This document shows, piece by piece, positions 12,351 through 23,394 of a stretch of DNA of 64,000 nucleotides. The DNA is from Hypomyces perniciosus (taxonomy: Eukaryota; Ascomycota; Sordariomycetes; Hypocreales; Hypocreaceae): contig SPDT01000002.1 in NCBI GenBank assembly GCA_008477525.1, positions 868,001 through 932,000 of the forward strand. Reading direction: 5' to 3'. Position numbers and translations under genes: made by a program. Numbering within the stretch: the first letter of the stretch is position 1; every line of letters begins with the position of its first letter. The notes beneath the pieces are model-generated. The model ran no database searches, was not told the origin of the DNA, and saw only the letters and a list, made by a program, of their open reading frames with translations.

Positions 12351-15300
12351 ATGTCCGACGAAGTCTCCCAGTTTCTCGAGCAGGTCGAGCGCCTCCGTGG
12401 CCAACAGATCGAAGACGACGAGGTGCGAGCCCGCGAGCGGGAGGAGTTTCTTGCTGCCAAACGCGAGCGCCAGGCCAGAAGAGAGGGTGAGTCTCCTTTC
12501 TTTGTTTTGTTGATTTGCTCCCGTTCCCTACGAGCACTTCGCCTTCAACTCTGCGAGTCACCTAGGCAAGGCTATCTCGTTTGTCGATGTGATTGACTTT
12601 CCTGGTGCATTGTTGCTGGGATGGCTACGACTAGCAAGCTCGCTGGCTAGCCTGGCTTCAGATGTCGTTGACTTTGACATGGTTTGGTGCACTTTAGTCT
12701 ATGTAAATTGCAGCTGCAAGGCTGCGGCGGGATTACGAAACTAACCCGTGCTTGATAAAGAACGCGCCAGATCCATCTCACCGCAGAAATCGTCGCCCGT
12801 CAACACCCCATCTCCACGCGCGAACCGCCGAACCGTCCAGCTCTCCGAATCATTAAAGCTCGATTCGCCCAGCGGTGATACCCTGGATAAGCTACGAGAG
12901 CGGTCTGTTGAGCCGGAGAGAGCCGTGGACATGGACACAGGGTCTGATCCGATGACATACTCCTCGTCGACAAAAGAGAACGAGGCTCCTTCGGACTCGG
13001 ACGCGAAGTGGAACGATGGCTCGACAACGCCCTCGAGATCCTCGCCGCTTTCATGGCTGCGAAGGCCTAGCAAGCCCGGCAGTCGTCCATTGAGTGTGGT
13101 TGCGGCACAAAATGCGACACAAAGGTCGCTTGCTGGGTCGCAGGAGCCGCAACCGCTTCCGTCCCCCACTCAGACCCTCTCCAATGACCAGATCGCCCAA
13201 GCTCTGGGGTCCAAAGATCCTTCATGGTTCCGTCAAACTGCCGATAGAGGACAAAGCTCGGCAGCCTATCGAAGAAATCAGGTCGAGGATGAGGATCGAC
13301 TCGACATGTCATCTGTTAGCGCCCAGCTGCCTGGCATGTCGGCAGAAACTTCCAAAGAGCGCCCTGTTCCGCAATCCAGCTCCAGTGCTGCCGGTCGCGG
13401 GAGACTCGCATCACCGCCTCCGCTCAACCCACCTCAGTTCGACAGCCCCATGGATGAGAAGCCCCAAGCAGACCAAGGGACCACAACTTCAACCGGTCGA
13501 ACATCCCCTTTGCGCGCTACCTCGCCGACAAAGGGGATGGGTGGCTTCGTACAGAGTGCCATGATGAAGAGAAGCGATAGTGTTAAGCGATGGACTGTTG
13601 CCAGTCCCCCTGGCTTAACTCGGGCTGATTCCGTCGCCGCGAACCGTGTTCTTGGACAGCCGACAACCGCAAGACCGCAAAGCATGATTCGCGAGAGGTC
13701 AACAACGCCAGGAACTAGTAGGCCAACCTCTCGACATGGAGAGAAGGAGACTGGGTCGTCCGAGGCACCACAGAAAGACAATCTTCGACCAAAGACACCC
13801 ATCCACTCAACTCCAACACCTGTTGAGAAGCAGGAGGATGATGATGCCTCTCTTCCAGTCAGCCAGTCCAAGACAATGGAGCCGAGGCGTTGGAGTCCGA
13901 CCAAATCTAGCTGGTTGGAGAGTGCTCTGAACAAGCCAGAATCACCGCCAAAGCCTCAGCAGAAGACACCTGCACCACAACCAGCATGGATGATCGAGCT
14001 GAACAAAAACAAGGCAGGACGTGCCAGTAATACAAATACGGAGACTGGCCGACCAGGTTCAATCTCCCACAAACACCAAGTCAGCATTGATGGGCTTATG
14101 AGGTCATCACCAATGGGTGCGAGATTGAACCTGAACACTACTGGTCTCGGTGGGATATATTCACCTCCGTCAGCAGGAGGCCAGCCAAGCCCTACTAAAA
14201 CACCGGTCCAGGGTCGTGCCGGGACGGTAACTTCGCCTATCCCTGAACCGGAGAAACCAGAACATCACAGCTCTGTTGTCGGTTCGGCAACGTCGAAGCC
14301 AAAACCCGAGGCGCCGCCCAAGAAAGACTTCCGTGCTAATTTGAAGCCGAGGGCGGCAGAGGCACCAGTTTCCAAGACAGAGGAGCCTGAGTTCAAAAAT
14401 GTTTTTGGCACTCTTCGCAGGGCAAAGACGCAGAATTTCAAGGCTCCAGACGAGCTCAAGGAAAACATTCTTCGTGGCAAGGCGTCACTGAACGCGACTG
14501 ATGGCCCTCAAAAGTCCACGATGAAAGATGAGTTCAAAGATGCTATCTTGAAGAAGAGAGATGACTTTAAAAAGGTTCAGGCGGAAGGGAAAGGCATCGC
14601 CACGATGGCTACGCCGCGTACCGAGAAGCCCCTACCTGAGGGCCTCATGAAGAGAGCCGAGTTAGGTAGAGCAATGACAGGGACCAAGAGGGATTCCGTT
14701 CCTCCGATGAGATCTCCGTCGGGCCAGGGGAAGAAACCCGATTCACCAAAGCCCACTCCTCCAAAGAGAAAATCCAGCCAGGTCAATTTGGCCCGGCAAT
14801 CCAGTCCAGCACTGACTCCTACGAAAAGCCCAACGGCTGACAAGTCTCAGCCTGAACCGACTGAGCCCGATACTCCAACTCAGGCCGAGGTATCTCCGCG
14901 TTCCCTTCCTGGTCTTCTGAAGAAGAAAAGTGCACCGTCAAAACTTGGAGGCAGGCTCGCTGATCGATTTAACCCAGCTCTCGCTGGCATGCTGGCCAGA
15001 GGACCACTCCCTATGACTGCCAATGACGGTCAACGTGCTGAAGAGTCCAGGCGAGGTGGGGGTGCTCAGTCGTCAGAACCTGGCCCTCAGTTGACACATA
15101 TGACTAAGAATCGAGCCCGTGGTCCCAGGAGAAAGGCGCCCTCAAGCGTGGGAGGATCTCCCTTGACCTCGACTGAGACACTGGCGTCCTTCTCAGCGAG
15201 TCGAGAATCAGTGGCTCTTGAGAAGCGAAGCTTGCCTACACTAGTTGAGGAGAATAAGCCAGCGCCGCTGTCAATTCATCAACAGGTGGCAGCTAAAGCA

Positions 15301-17231
15301 CCCGTGCGAAGCAAACCAGAGCCTATCAAGACAGAAATGGAGTTTACAAAATCCGTTGATCGTGTGGCACCTTTGAATCTTCGCAGACAACCCACAGACT
15401 CAGAAAAGTATGTTGCTGATTCGTCACCATCCCCAAAATCACCATCCCCAAAATCACCCCAGAGAACGGGTGATGATGTGTCTCAACCCGACTCTCCCAA
15501 GAAACTTGACATGAAGCGAATGTCGAAGTTCTTCGACCAGACTAATGATACGAAGCCGGAGTCTACCAGAGAGCCGAGTAAGTTAACACATCAGCGGACT
15601 GGTTCGTGGTCACCTGTGAAAACCATTGAGACTGCCAAGGAACCGGCTAGATTGGTGCATCAAAGGACTGGTTCATTGTCGCCAGCCAAGAGACTTGAGA
15701 GGCCGTTGCCAGAGCCTGCGCCAACCTCACACGGCAAGTTGAGGAGTGATTCTATTCCATCAGTGAAGAATGCTGCCTCGGTGTTTGGCAGTGCGACCGT
15801 GAAGGCTCCGCCACCAGGGCCAAAGCCATCCTTCAATGAGCCATCTCGTGCTGTGGAGACTTCTGAACTGTCACCAAGAGACCCAGCTCGAGCCCTTCCC
15901 CAGCTGCCGGATGATACAGCAACGCCAGCTTCGCCGCTTACGCGATCGCCATCCAAGCAAGCTGGCGATGTATCAAATATGCTGCACGACTTTTTCGGGC
16001 CACCGCGCGAGAGGACGGCTTATAACATTGATCCAGTCGAGATTTTGACAAATCGCCCGAAGTTCGGGTTGAAGATTAAGACCTTGTCATTCCAGATGTT
16101 CCAGTTGTCCTGGGATGGCAAGCAGACACCTGTACCACCACACCACGAGCGCGTCCTTTTTGAACAAGAAATGTATATTTCTGCACACAATTTCACCAAC
16201 GAGGCCGGTTGGAAGGTTCGTGAGGTTTATTTCTGGATCGGTGACGAAGTTCCAGAGTCAGCAGTTGAAGAGGCACAAGTGGTTGCGCAGAACGAGGCCA
16301 GGTCATTAGGTGGCAAACTTATCAAGATCCTGCAAGGCAAGGAAACTCCAGAGTTCCTACAAGCTCTGGGCGGCGTGGTCATGGTTCGGAGGGGATCGAG
16401 CAACAAGTACGACTCACTTGCCCCAGTCATGTTCTGTGGTCGGAGATATCTAGGACAGGTAGCATTCGATGAGGTCGACTTCACAACGGCCAGTCTCTGT
16501 GCTGGCTTTGCCTACTTGATCACTCATTCGGGCAAGTGCTATCTGTGGAAGGGCAGGGGAAGCGATGTGGATGAGCTCAGCTGTGCGCGACTAATTGGTA
16601 TGGACTTAACGGTCACTGGCGAGCTGATCGAATACGATGAGGGCAGCGAGCCCGCCTCTTTCTGGGAGATGCTGAATGGTGGATCAAAGCCACACTCGGC
16701 TGATCACTGGAGACTGAAGCCTAGCTACGGGCTGTACTGTAGCAGACTCTTCTGCTCGGATGCAGACTCCAGGCAGCTGGTAAGCGCAAAGCCATCCCCA
16801 AGTCGAGAGAAGTGATGAACTAACGTGTTTCGTTCTAGATCTTTGAGGTTAGCCCATTCAATCAGGCTGACATGTCCCCGTTCAGTATCTACATCCTCGA
16901 TGCCTTTTTCGAGATGTACATCATCGTCGGTTCGCGCGCGCAATCGCAGTATGCGTCATTCCGCAATGCCCTCGACTTTGCTCAGGAATACGCCATACTG
17001 GCTGCTAGCATGGAGGACCGCCCCTTCATCCCCATCTCGACGGTGGTGCTTGAGGGTGCTCCTCGAGACTTGAAGCATGTCTTCCGCAAGTGGACAGATG
17101 ATCGTTGCCCTACTGTTCTTAACACTGGTGCCACCACCAGCACCACTACCGCTGCTGAGTCGGGGCTCAAGAGGGGTCGTAGTTTGAGAGTTGTGCCGCT
17201 AACGCAAGCGCTTTTGGCGCTGAAAGAGTAG
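12351..17231 (+). CDS. DUF4045-containing protein with C-terminal gelsolin-like repeats
   Basis: Exons are 12351-12486, 12761-16779 and 16839-17231, giving 1,515 residues. The start ATG at 12351 opens MSDEVSQFLEQVERLRGQQI, a conserved coiled-coil N-terminus of this fungal family (DUF4045). The first intron is long (274 bases). Residues about 50-1080 are Ser/Pro/Lys/Arg-rich and disordered, with many SPxK-type sites (for example SPSPKSPSPKSPQR and repeated HQRTGSxSP units), which suggests regulation by proline-directed kinases. The C-terminal third folds as gelsolin/villin-type repeats: FQMFQLSWDGKQ, YISAHNFTNEAGWKVREVYFW, LGGKLIKILQGKETPEFL, then SGKCYLWKGRGSDVDE, and the last exon SPFSIYILDAFFEMYIIVGS. 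Gelsolin repeats bind actin and calcium, so an actin-linked role at hyphal tips is plausible. That role is inference. Confidence 0.9.
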
Positions 17232-18020
17232 ATATGTGTGTGTTTTTTTTTTTCGTTCGGATTTGTAGACGGTGAAGAAAAATGTTTCGTGTCATGAGAA
17301 TAGGGTTTCCTTTTGTAATGTGTGAAATGAAAGAAAGAGGGTGGCGCTGATTGGAGTTTGGAAGCTCAAACTGATGGCGTACAGGAAGGGTTGTTTCTTT
17401 TTTTAATCTATGGCTTTACTTCGTACACATACTTATTATATCTGATAAATTTGAAGCCTATATGTGGAAATATTATGTCTCGTAATGATTGACAATAATA
17501 GTAGTTAACTACCTCCTTTGCTTGAATCTGGGACACTACGCCAACTTAGCATATGCCTTGGTCACCTACAAATATGAGCACTAACTTGCGAAGTACACAG
17601 TTTATCCCTCAAGATAGAACCTTGCGAAGGGACTGGCCTTGTAGAATTCAACAAAGAGGGTCTCTAGAATTGTCTGTTATAGACAGAGGATCAGCATCCT
17701 TCCTTCTTTCATCAGTCTCTATCTCTTGTGGCAAGCCTGCCTCTGGATAAAGGCTTGATTCAACACTCTCGCACGTGACCATTGTTTAGCCGTATGAGGC
17801 ATAGCCTAATCTACAACAAGACTTCAGCCTGTAATATTGCTTCGTACTCCGTGCTTCGGAACAGTTAATTGTTTAAACATATTTATATATAATCATCTTT
17901 CACTTTTAGCTTCAGGAAGTTTAATAGTAGTATATAATAAAAATATCCGAAAAGGATTACCAAGACCCTTCCACCTACTTGTATGAAGCAGTACATATAT
18001 TATCAATTCCGCCTGCAAAG
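17232..18020. other. Intergenic region; 3' sides of two convergent genes
   Basis: This lies between the convergent gelsolin-family gene and the NLR gene. It becomes increasingly AT-rich toward 18,020. On the minus strand I find no continuation of the NLR reading frame and no ankyrin, WD40 or TPR-like remnant. One TACTCCGT motif lies near 17,845. Confidence 0.45.
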
Positions 18021-20437
18021 TCAAGTAATGTATTCCTGTGTCGTATAGTGCACCAACTGAATAATGTGACTGTCCTCATCGATCGTCACCAAGCCGGCAC
18101 AAACAAAGGCGATGTCTCTAAGATCCGGTAGATCACCGTAGTTAACAACATCTATTCCATCTCTTGTCGCGAGAGCATGTTGAAGCTCTGAAGTGGTAAT
18201 TTCTCGTTTCGCGAATGTAATCCAAGACAGCACTTCCATAGCAAGGCGTTTCAGTCCCTCGTTTTGACTGTTGACTCTCTCCATTGCCTTTTCATACGCG
18301 CAGGTAAGTACTTTGCCCTTTTGATTTTCACCTTTCCCTTGAGTTTGGTTCTTGAAGATCTGCAATTCCCTGCGGACATCATTCACAGTCGTCTTTTCCT
18401 GAAGCAAGTCAAGATAAATTCGCGCCAAGAGAAACCTATACCCTGTCAGTATTTAAACGCTTCTCCTTAATATGTAATATTTAAGAACATACATTCCATC
18501 AACAGATTCCGAAATATCTCTCTTAATTTCCTCCCTCAGAACCGGATTATGCCGGATGACGTTAGGCAATAGGTCTAGGCGACCTTCTATGTATGCCGCG
18601 ACATCACTTATGGTTGCACGAATTTGTAACACTATGTTATTAGTGTTACTGAAGTGCTCCATAATCTCCGGGATAGGCCTCGATGTTGCGAAAATGTTGA
18701 TTTCATGGCCTTTCTGGAGGTCAAAGAGTTTAGAAATAAACGGCATCAAGCTGGACGGTTCGCATTCGTCAAGGGCATCGATAATGATAAAGATTTTCAA
18801 GTATTGTGATGCCACGTGCTCAAGATCTCTTTCAAGTTCCTCAACGGATGGTCGTGTCTGTTTAGGTGCATGTTGGTCATATAGCCTTTCCGTGCTTGCG
18901 GGTAAGGGGGATTGACTCCCAACAAGTTGTTTCAACACGCTCGCAAGTAACTTCTCGATTTCTTGGTCGCCTTGATTCTTAAAGTTGAAGTAGATATATG
19001 CGATTCCAGTTCCAGAGTCACCGAGAAACTTTGAGTTAAGGTGGCTAATAACGACTGAGGTTAGAATAGTTTTCCCTGCTCCAGGAATACCCCAGCAAAA
19101 AAAGGTATGCTTGCTGGCTGTGAGCCAATTTTGGAACTCCTCAGACTTAAGGAGGAGCCATTGACCAGTTCCTGATTGATGTCCCCTAAGGTAGGAACTA
19201 TGATTCTGACCGTAGTCTGTCTGCGTAAGCCAGTCGAGGACTTTTCTCTCTTCCTGTTTATCCATTTTTGACTTAATGTGAGTTACGTTTTCTTGAGTAG
19301 CCACAATCTTGTCGTAAACTATATCTGTTATTAGGTATAGCGCTCGCAGCTCGACTAAGGTACACTGGATGGCCCACCTTGTGTTAAGATATCCTTTACC
19401 GGACGCTCACTCTCAACATGGGCCGGCTGTACATTTTGTAAAAGCTCCTTTGTATATGCGGCAGCTATAGCTGCAGCATATTCCTGCCAGTGATCGTTCT
19501 TTCTTGAGTCTGCATAGTCGCAGATACCTCGGATGACGAGGCATGGAAAGTTATTCATCAGTCCCGCCGCTTCCATCTCAACACAAAGAACATGACCACC
19601 AAGACTTTCGTTGATCTTATCTCGAGTAGTGTGGTCCTTAATGGCCCTGTTCCCAGATGCAATCAAACTGTAGTAAATGTGTGGGTGCCCAGGTTTCCTC
19701 TCATCCTCTGCAACCGCGGTGGTAGCGGCGCTGTTTCTCTTGATCGCAGCAAAAGCCCCATGACCCAATAGAAGCCCAAGTAAAGCCACGATTGCCCGCC
19801 AGAGTATGGCAAATATGATGATCCACCACCCGCCTTGGGCACGATTTGCATTATCTGGCTCAAATTCAGGGTCTTTGAGGCGATCGCTCCACGTATACTT
19901 AGGCACTAGTTTTGGGTATTTCTTCTTCAGCTCGTCAAGAAACTGAGATATCTTGGGTTCCTCCATGTCATGATTGCTCTTCAGAATTGTCAAAGCAGTG
20001 AGTGGTGCCTTGGGAGGACGGTTCAATGATCCAGTCTGAACAAAGCCATCTCCAGTTTCCTTGCCGAGGTCCCATTGAACAACTCCAGAATACACCCCAA
20101 CTGGCTTGCTAACCACGATATCGCCTAGTCGAACTCGAGATGGAATACCACCCCCCATTCCGACCATAAGACTGAATCTTATCGATGGAAAGGTATTGAC
20201 CATCTGGGTCACAACATTCGCAGCCGAGTTAGTCCCAATATCTCCTTCGGGGAGACAGACTACAACAATGCTATGCTTCCCAATAGCCCCTAGTGTATAA
20301 GCGTTGTCGTCGTTTTTAGGTGTTGCAAGTGTCTCATGGAGGTCATCCAGCATTGTTTTCGCCGCGGTTTGTTCGTTTGATAGTGCACACATCCATCCCA
20401 CGCTATAGTCATTGTGACTTAGAGACTGGGAAGTCAT
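18021..20437 (-). CDS. PNP-NACHT NLR-type receptor lacking C-terminal repeats
   Basis: Exons are 19378-20437, 18493-19324 and 18021-18435 (minus); the 53- and 57-base introns keep frame, giving 768 residues. Residues 10-335 are a purine-nucleoside-phosphorylase-type domain: MVGMGGGIP (91-99), VEMEAAGLMN (286-295), RGICDYADS (303-311). Residues 385-680 are a NACHT NTPase with Walker A GIPGAGKT (432-439) and Walker B IFIIIDALDE (531-540), followed by the winged-helix-like region ending LVHYTTQEY. This is the known fungal NLR plan used in non-self recognition and programmed cell death. Two oddities: a stop codon follows LVHYTTQEYIT, where family members usually run on into ankyrin, TPR or WD repeats, and residues 203-232 inside the PNP domain form a 30-residue hydrophobic stretch. 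It could be a truncated receptor, a natural adaptor form, or a decaying gene. Confidence 0.85.
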
Positions 20438-21129
20438 CGTATCATGGATGTAGGGCAGCTATGACGTAGATTGCCCGAGGTGAGAAGCTATGGACAATCA
20501 AGGTCAGGCGTGTGTAAGTCCACGTAGCTTAATGATACACCTACCTCGGATCTATAGCAGGTCTAATATGTCTGAAGATTGAATCGAAATAAGTGAGTTT
20601 CTTGAAGAGAGACGGAATCCGGAGACAATGAAGCAGGGATAGATGCCAGGACCTTACGACCACCGATATTGGGCAGCATTGACGATCAGGCTGTATGGCA
20701 GCCATACTGGCAGTGCAGATCCTATAGTACCTTAGTAAAATAATCATGAGATATATAATTTACACATTTAGAGTTCGTATTGAGTATATGCTAGTAGTGG
20801 TTCCCATCACCGCAAATGCCTTAAACCTGCTATAACGATAATACTAAAAGAATGTATACCTCTATTGGACTTATTAGACTGGTATAATTGGAGGCAAACG
20901 AGAGACGAGAAATGCTATCTGCGTGCCATAAGGGATGTCTATGGGTATCAAATCCAAGAAAAAAGAAATTGGCCTTTGTGGAGTGTCACGTCTGCCTGTT
21001 TCGCCGAAAAAAAAAAACCGCCTTCTTTCTCTAAGCCCTCTTTCTTCTTTCTTCTCTCTTCATAGCCTCGTAGTCTTCATATCCATGCTCGTAATTTCGT
21101 GATTTGCTGAGGGGAGCTGAGGTTGGGAT
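20438..21129. other. Intergenic region upstream of NLR gene
   Basis: This is the NLR promoter side plus the 3' end of the acyltransferase gene. No supported gene. An A tract and pyrimidine-rich tract lie near 21,000-21,060. Confidence 0.45.
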
Positions 21130-22100
21130 TCATTTGCCGGTGTCAACGGCGGAGCTCTTGGCCGTGGATGACTTGTCAGTCGAGGCGGGCATGGCGATTG
21201 GTCGTCCCCTGGCCTTCTCAGTTAGGGCGAAGAGTTCCTTGAGCATAAGCTCGCGAGTGGTCCGGGCGAGTTCGTCGACATCTGCAGCGGTAAGACCTGT
21301 TGTGGGGATGGGATCTAGGACTGGAGAAGATGTGTTAATACCGTATATGCAAAATTGAGGGAGAGGCATGTATGTTGCTTACTTTTGATAGGAACTGTGC
21401 CAGAGTTAAAGACGAAGTCTCGGATATAGAGAATGTGGCTGTAGTTGGCCACAACACAGGGCACAATGGGGACACCAGCCTGGACAGCGAGATGGAAAGC
21501 GCCCTTCTTGAAGGGCAGCAGAGTCGGCTCCTTGGTGTAGCTCCGGGTGCCCTCAGGGAACATGTAAACGCTCTGCCTCTTGGTCTTGATCTCATTGGCA
21601 GCGCCGTCCATGGCAGACCGAGCATCCTTGCTATTCTGGCGATCGATGAAGATGGAGCCGCTGAGGCTCATGAACCAGCCGAGGAAGGGCATGCGCTTCA
21701 GTGAGGCTTTTGCGGTGACGCTGCAGTACTTGGGGAACATGGCGCCCAGCATGAGGATATCGAGCTCGGTCTGGTGGTTGCCGAGGAAGACGGCGGGCCG
21801 AGTGGTCTTGAGGATGTTCTTTGGGTCTTCGACGGTGAACTGAATGCCAGAGGTGTATCTCATGGTGTGGTGGTACGCCCGCGCAGTGGCCCATTGCGAT
21901 ATGCCCTGCTCGCCAACGAGGGTGAGGACGACAGAGGCCACAGCGCCGAAGAGAGCGCATCCGACAAGGGATATGTAGGCAGCGAGGGCGCGGGCCACGA
22001 AGGCCGCCTTGGGGACGACGAAGGACAACATGTAGAAGGATATGGTGAGGGCAGCGTAGCCCAGGAGGAAGTTGGCGAGATATCCTAAGAGGGAGCCCAT
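21130..22100 (-). CDS. SLC1: 1-acyl-sn-glycerol-3-phosphate acyltransferase (PlsC family)
   Basis: Exons are 21383-22100 and 21130-21320, giving 302 residues, about the length of yeast Slc1 (303). The ATG at 22098-22100 starts MGSLLGYLANFLLGYAALT. Two or three hydrophobic helices occupy residues 1-65. The acyltransferase motifs are NHQTELD (108-114, the HX4D catalytic pair), FIDRQNSKDA (151-160) and FPEGTRS (181-187), then VPIVPCVVANYSH. The enzyme adds the second acyl chain to lysophosphatidic acid to make phosphatidic acid at the ER or lipid droplets, the entry to phospholipid and triacylglycerol synthesis. It is divergently arranged with the next gene. Confidence 0.95.
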
Positions 22101-22707
22101 CTTTCGCAGTGCGGTGCGGTGCGGCGCGGCGTGGAGTGAGTGGCGTTGGGTTGGGGATAGTAGTACGGGGTACTAGACTAGACAGACGTATGGGATCGGC
22201 GCAAAGACGGACAATTGGGGCGACGATGGCGTGTTTGTTTGCAGAAGGATAGTTGGCTATAACAGCGATTCGCGCTATGGTTCCATGCTCTGTCTGTCTG
22301 AGAGTCTGTCTGTCTGTCTGTCTGAGAGGAGGGTGCGTGACGTTTTGCTGCGTGTGACTGAATCGGGATCGGCGAAGTCCGTATATCTATATACCAAAGT
22401 TACACTCCCAATGCTTTGAGGTTCTAGTAGTAGTATAAGGAAGTATAGAGAAGACGAGAGAGTAGAAACTTGGACACGGGAACTAAATAAGAAGAAGAAA
22501 AAAATGGATGGTGGGTGTGCAAACGAATGCCTCGGCGGTAGGATTCGCGCTTCTAGGCCAAATGAATGTGCTGGGGAAGAGAAGCGAGGCGATGGCATGA
22601 AGTCAACAGAGGGGTTCAGTTGATTTGGCGGGTCCCCAGCGGTTTTTTTTTTAAAGTAAGGCGGGGGCACCTGATGCGCCCTTCTGATCGGATCTGGGGA
22701 ATCAATA

Positions 22708-22731
22708 ACTACTACTACTACTACTACTACT
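22708..22731. repeat. (ACT)n microsatellite
   Basis: Eight tandem trinucleotide units lie in the divergent upstream region. Confidence 0.8.
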
Positions 22732-23162
22732 AGTGCTGGTAGTACGGATAGCTGATTCTTTGGATACTTGGTACGGAGTAGATAGATGGTACAAATTAAT
22801 GAATAGCCCTACTATTTGATATGGTCATTGGAGGCTTATTCTAGATTTCAATGCCCAAGAGCCGGCTTACACGGTGCTCCGCTATCACTTACATGTGGTC
22901 TGTCTGATACCGATAATGCATCAAGACGGTGATATGGCCGTTGATGACGGAACTTGGAAACTCCGTTTCTCCGCGCATCGTCAACTCTCCCGCTGTCACG
23001 TGAAAGCAAGACATCCGTACCGAAGGCACGTTTCGCAACCGCATCCCTGCTCTGCTCTGCTCTGCTCTGCCCTGTTTGTTCGTCTCACCCAAGCCAAGCC
23101 GCAAAGCCCAACGTACGTTCCTCGTGCATTATGGCGAGGGAGGCCGTCATCCCACTTCGCAG

Positions 23163-23193
<31 letters not shown>
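23163..23193. repeat. (TTGA)n microsatellite
   Basis: Seven tandem tetranucleotide units lie about 200 bases upstream of the DENND11-like start codon. The copy number is probably variable between strains. Confidence 0.8.
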
Positions 23194-23394
23194 CAGCTCG
23201 AGGCCAGCCACTGCAGTACAAACAGACAGACAGCTAGCTATACGAAGTACCGAAGTACTCCTGTCATCGATCGACTCTTTGCGCCGTCTTTGCAATCTCT
23301 CGTACGAGCTTCCTTATCGCCGTCCGCTTTCGCTGCCTTGCCTGTGCAACGAGTATTCCATATGATGCCCTGTTCCATATAATCTCGAATCGCC

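Larger units (their letters stand above)
22101..23394. promoter_or_regulatory. Shared divergent upstream region with several microsatellites
   Basis: This 1.3 kb region separates the start codons of the acyltransferase (minus) and the DENND11-like gene (plus). It has no supported gene and carries an unusual density of simple repeats: (GTCT)n at 22289-22325, (ACT)n at 22708-22731, TCTGC x4 at 23051-23070 and (TTGA)n at 23163-23193. A TACGGAGTA motif lies at 22772-22780. Confidence 0.5.

Noticed and set aside
12741..13169. 142-codon minus-strand frame
   Set aside because: It is antisense to the DUF4045-gelsolin coding exon and arises from its Ser/Arg-rich codons.
22289..23193. Regular short repeats as a possible CRISPR array
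   Set aside because: They are tandem microsatellites without spacers, and the organism is a eukaryote.
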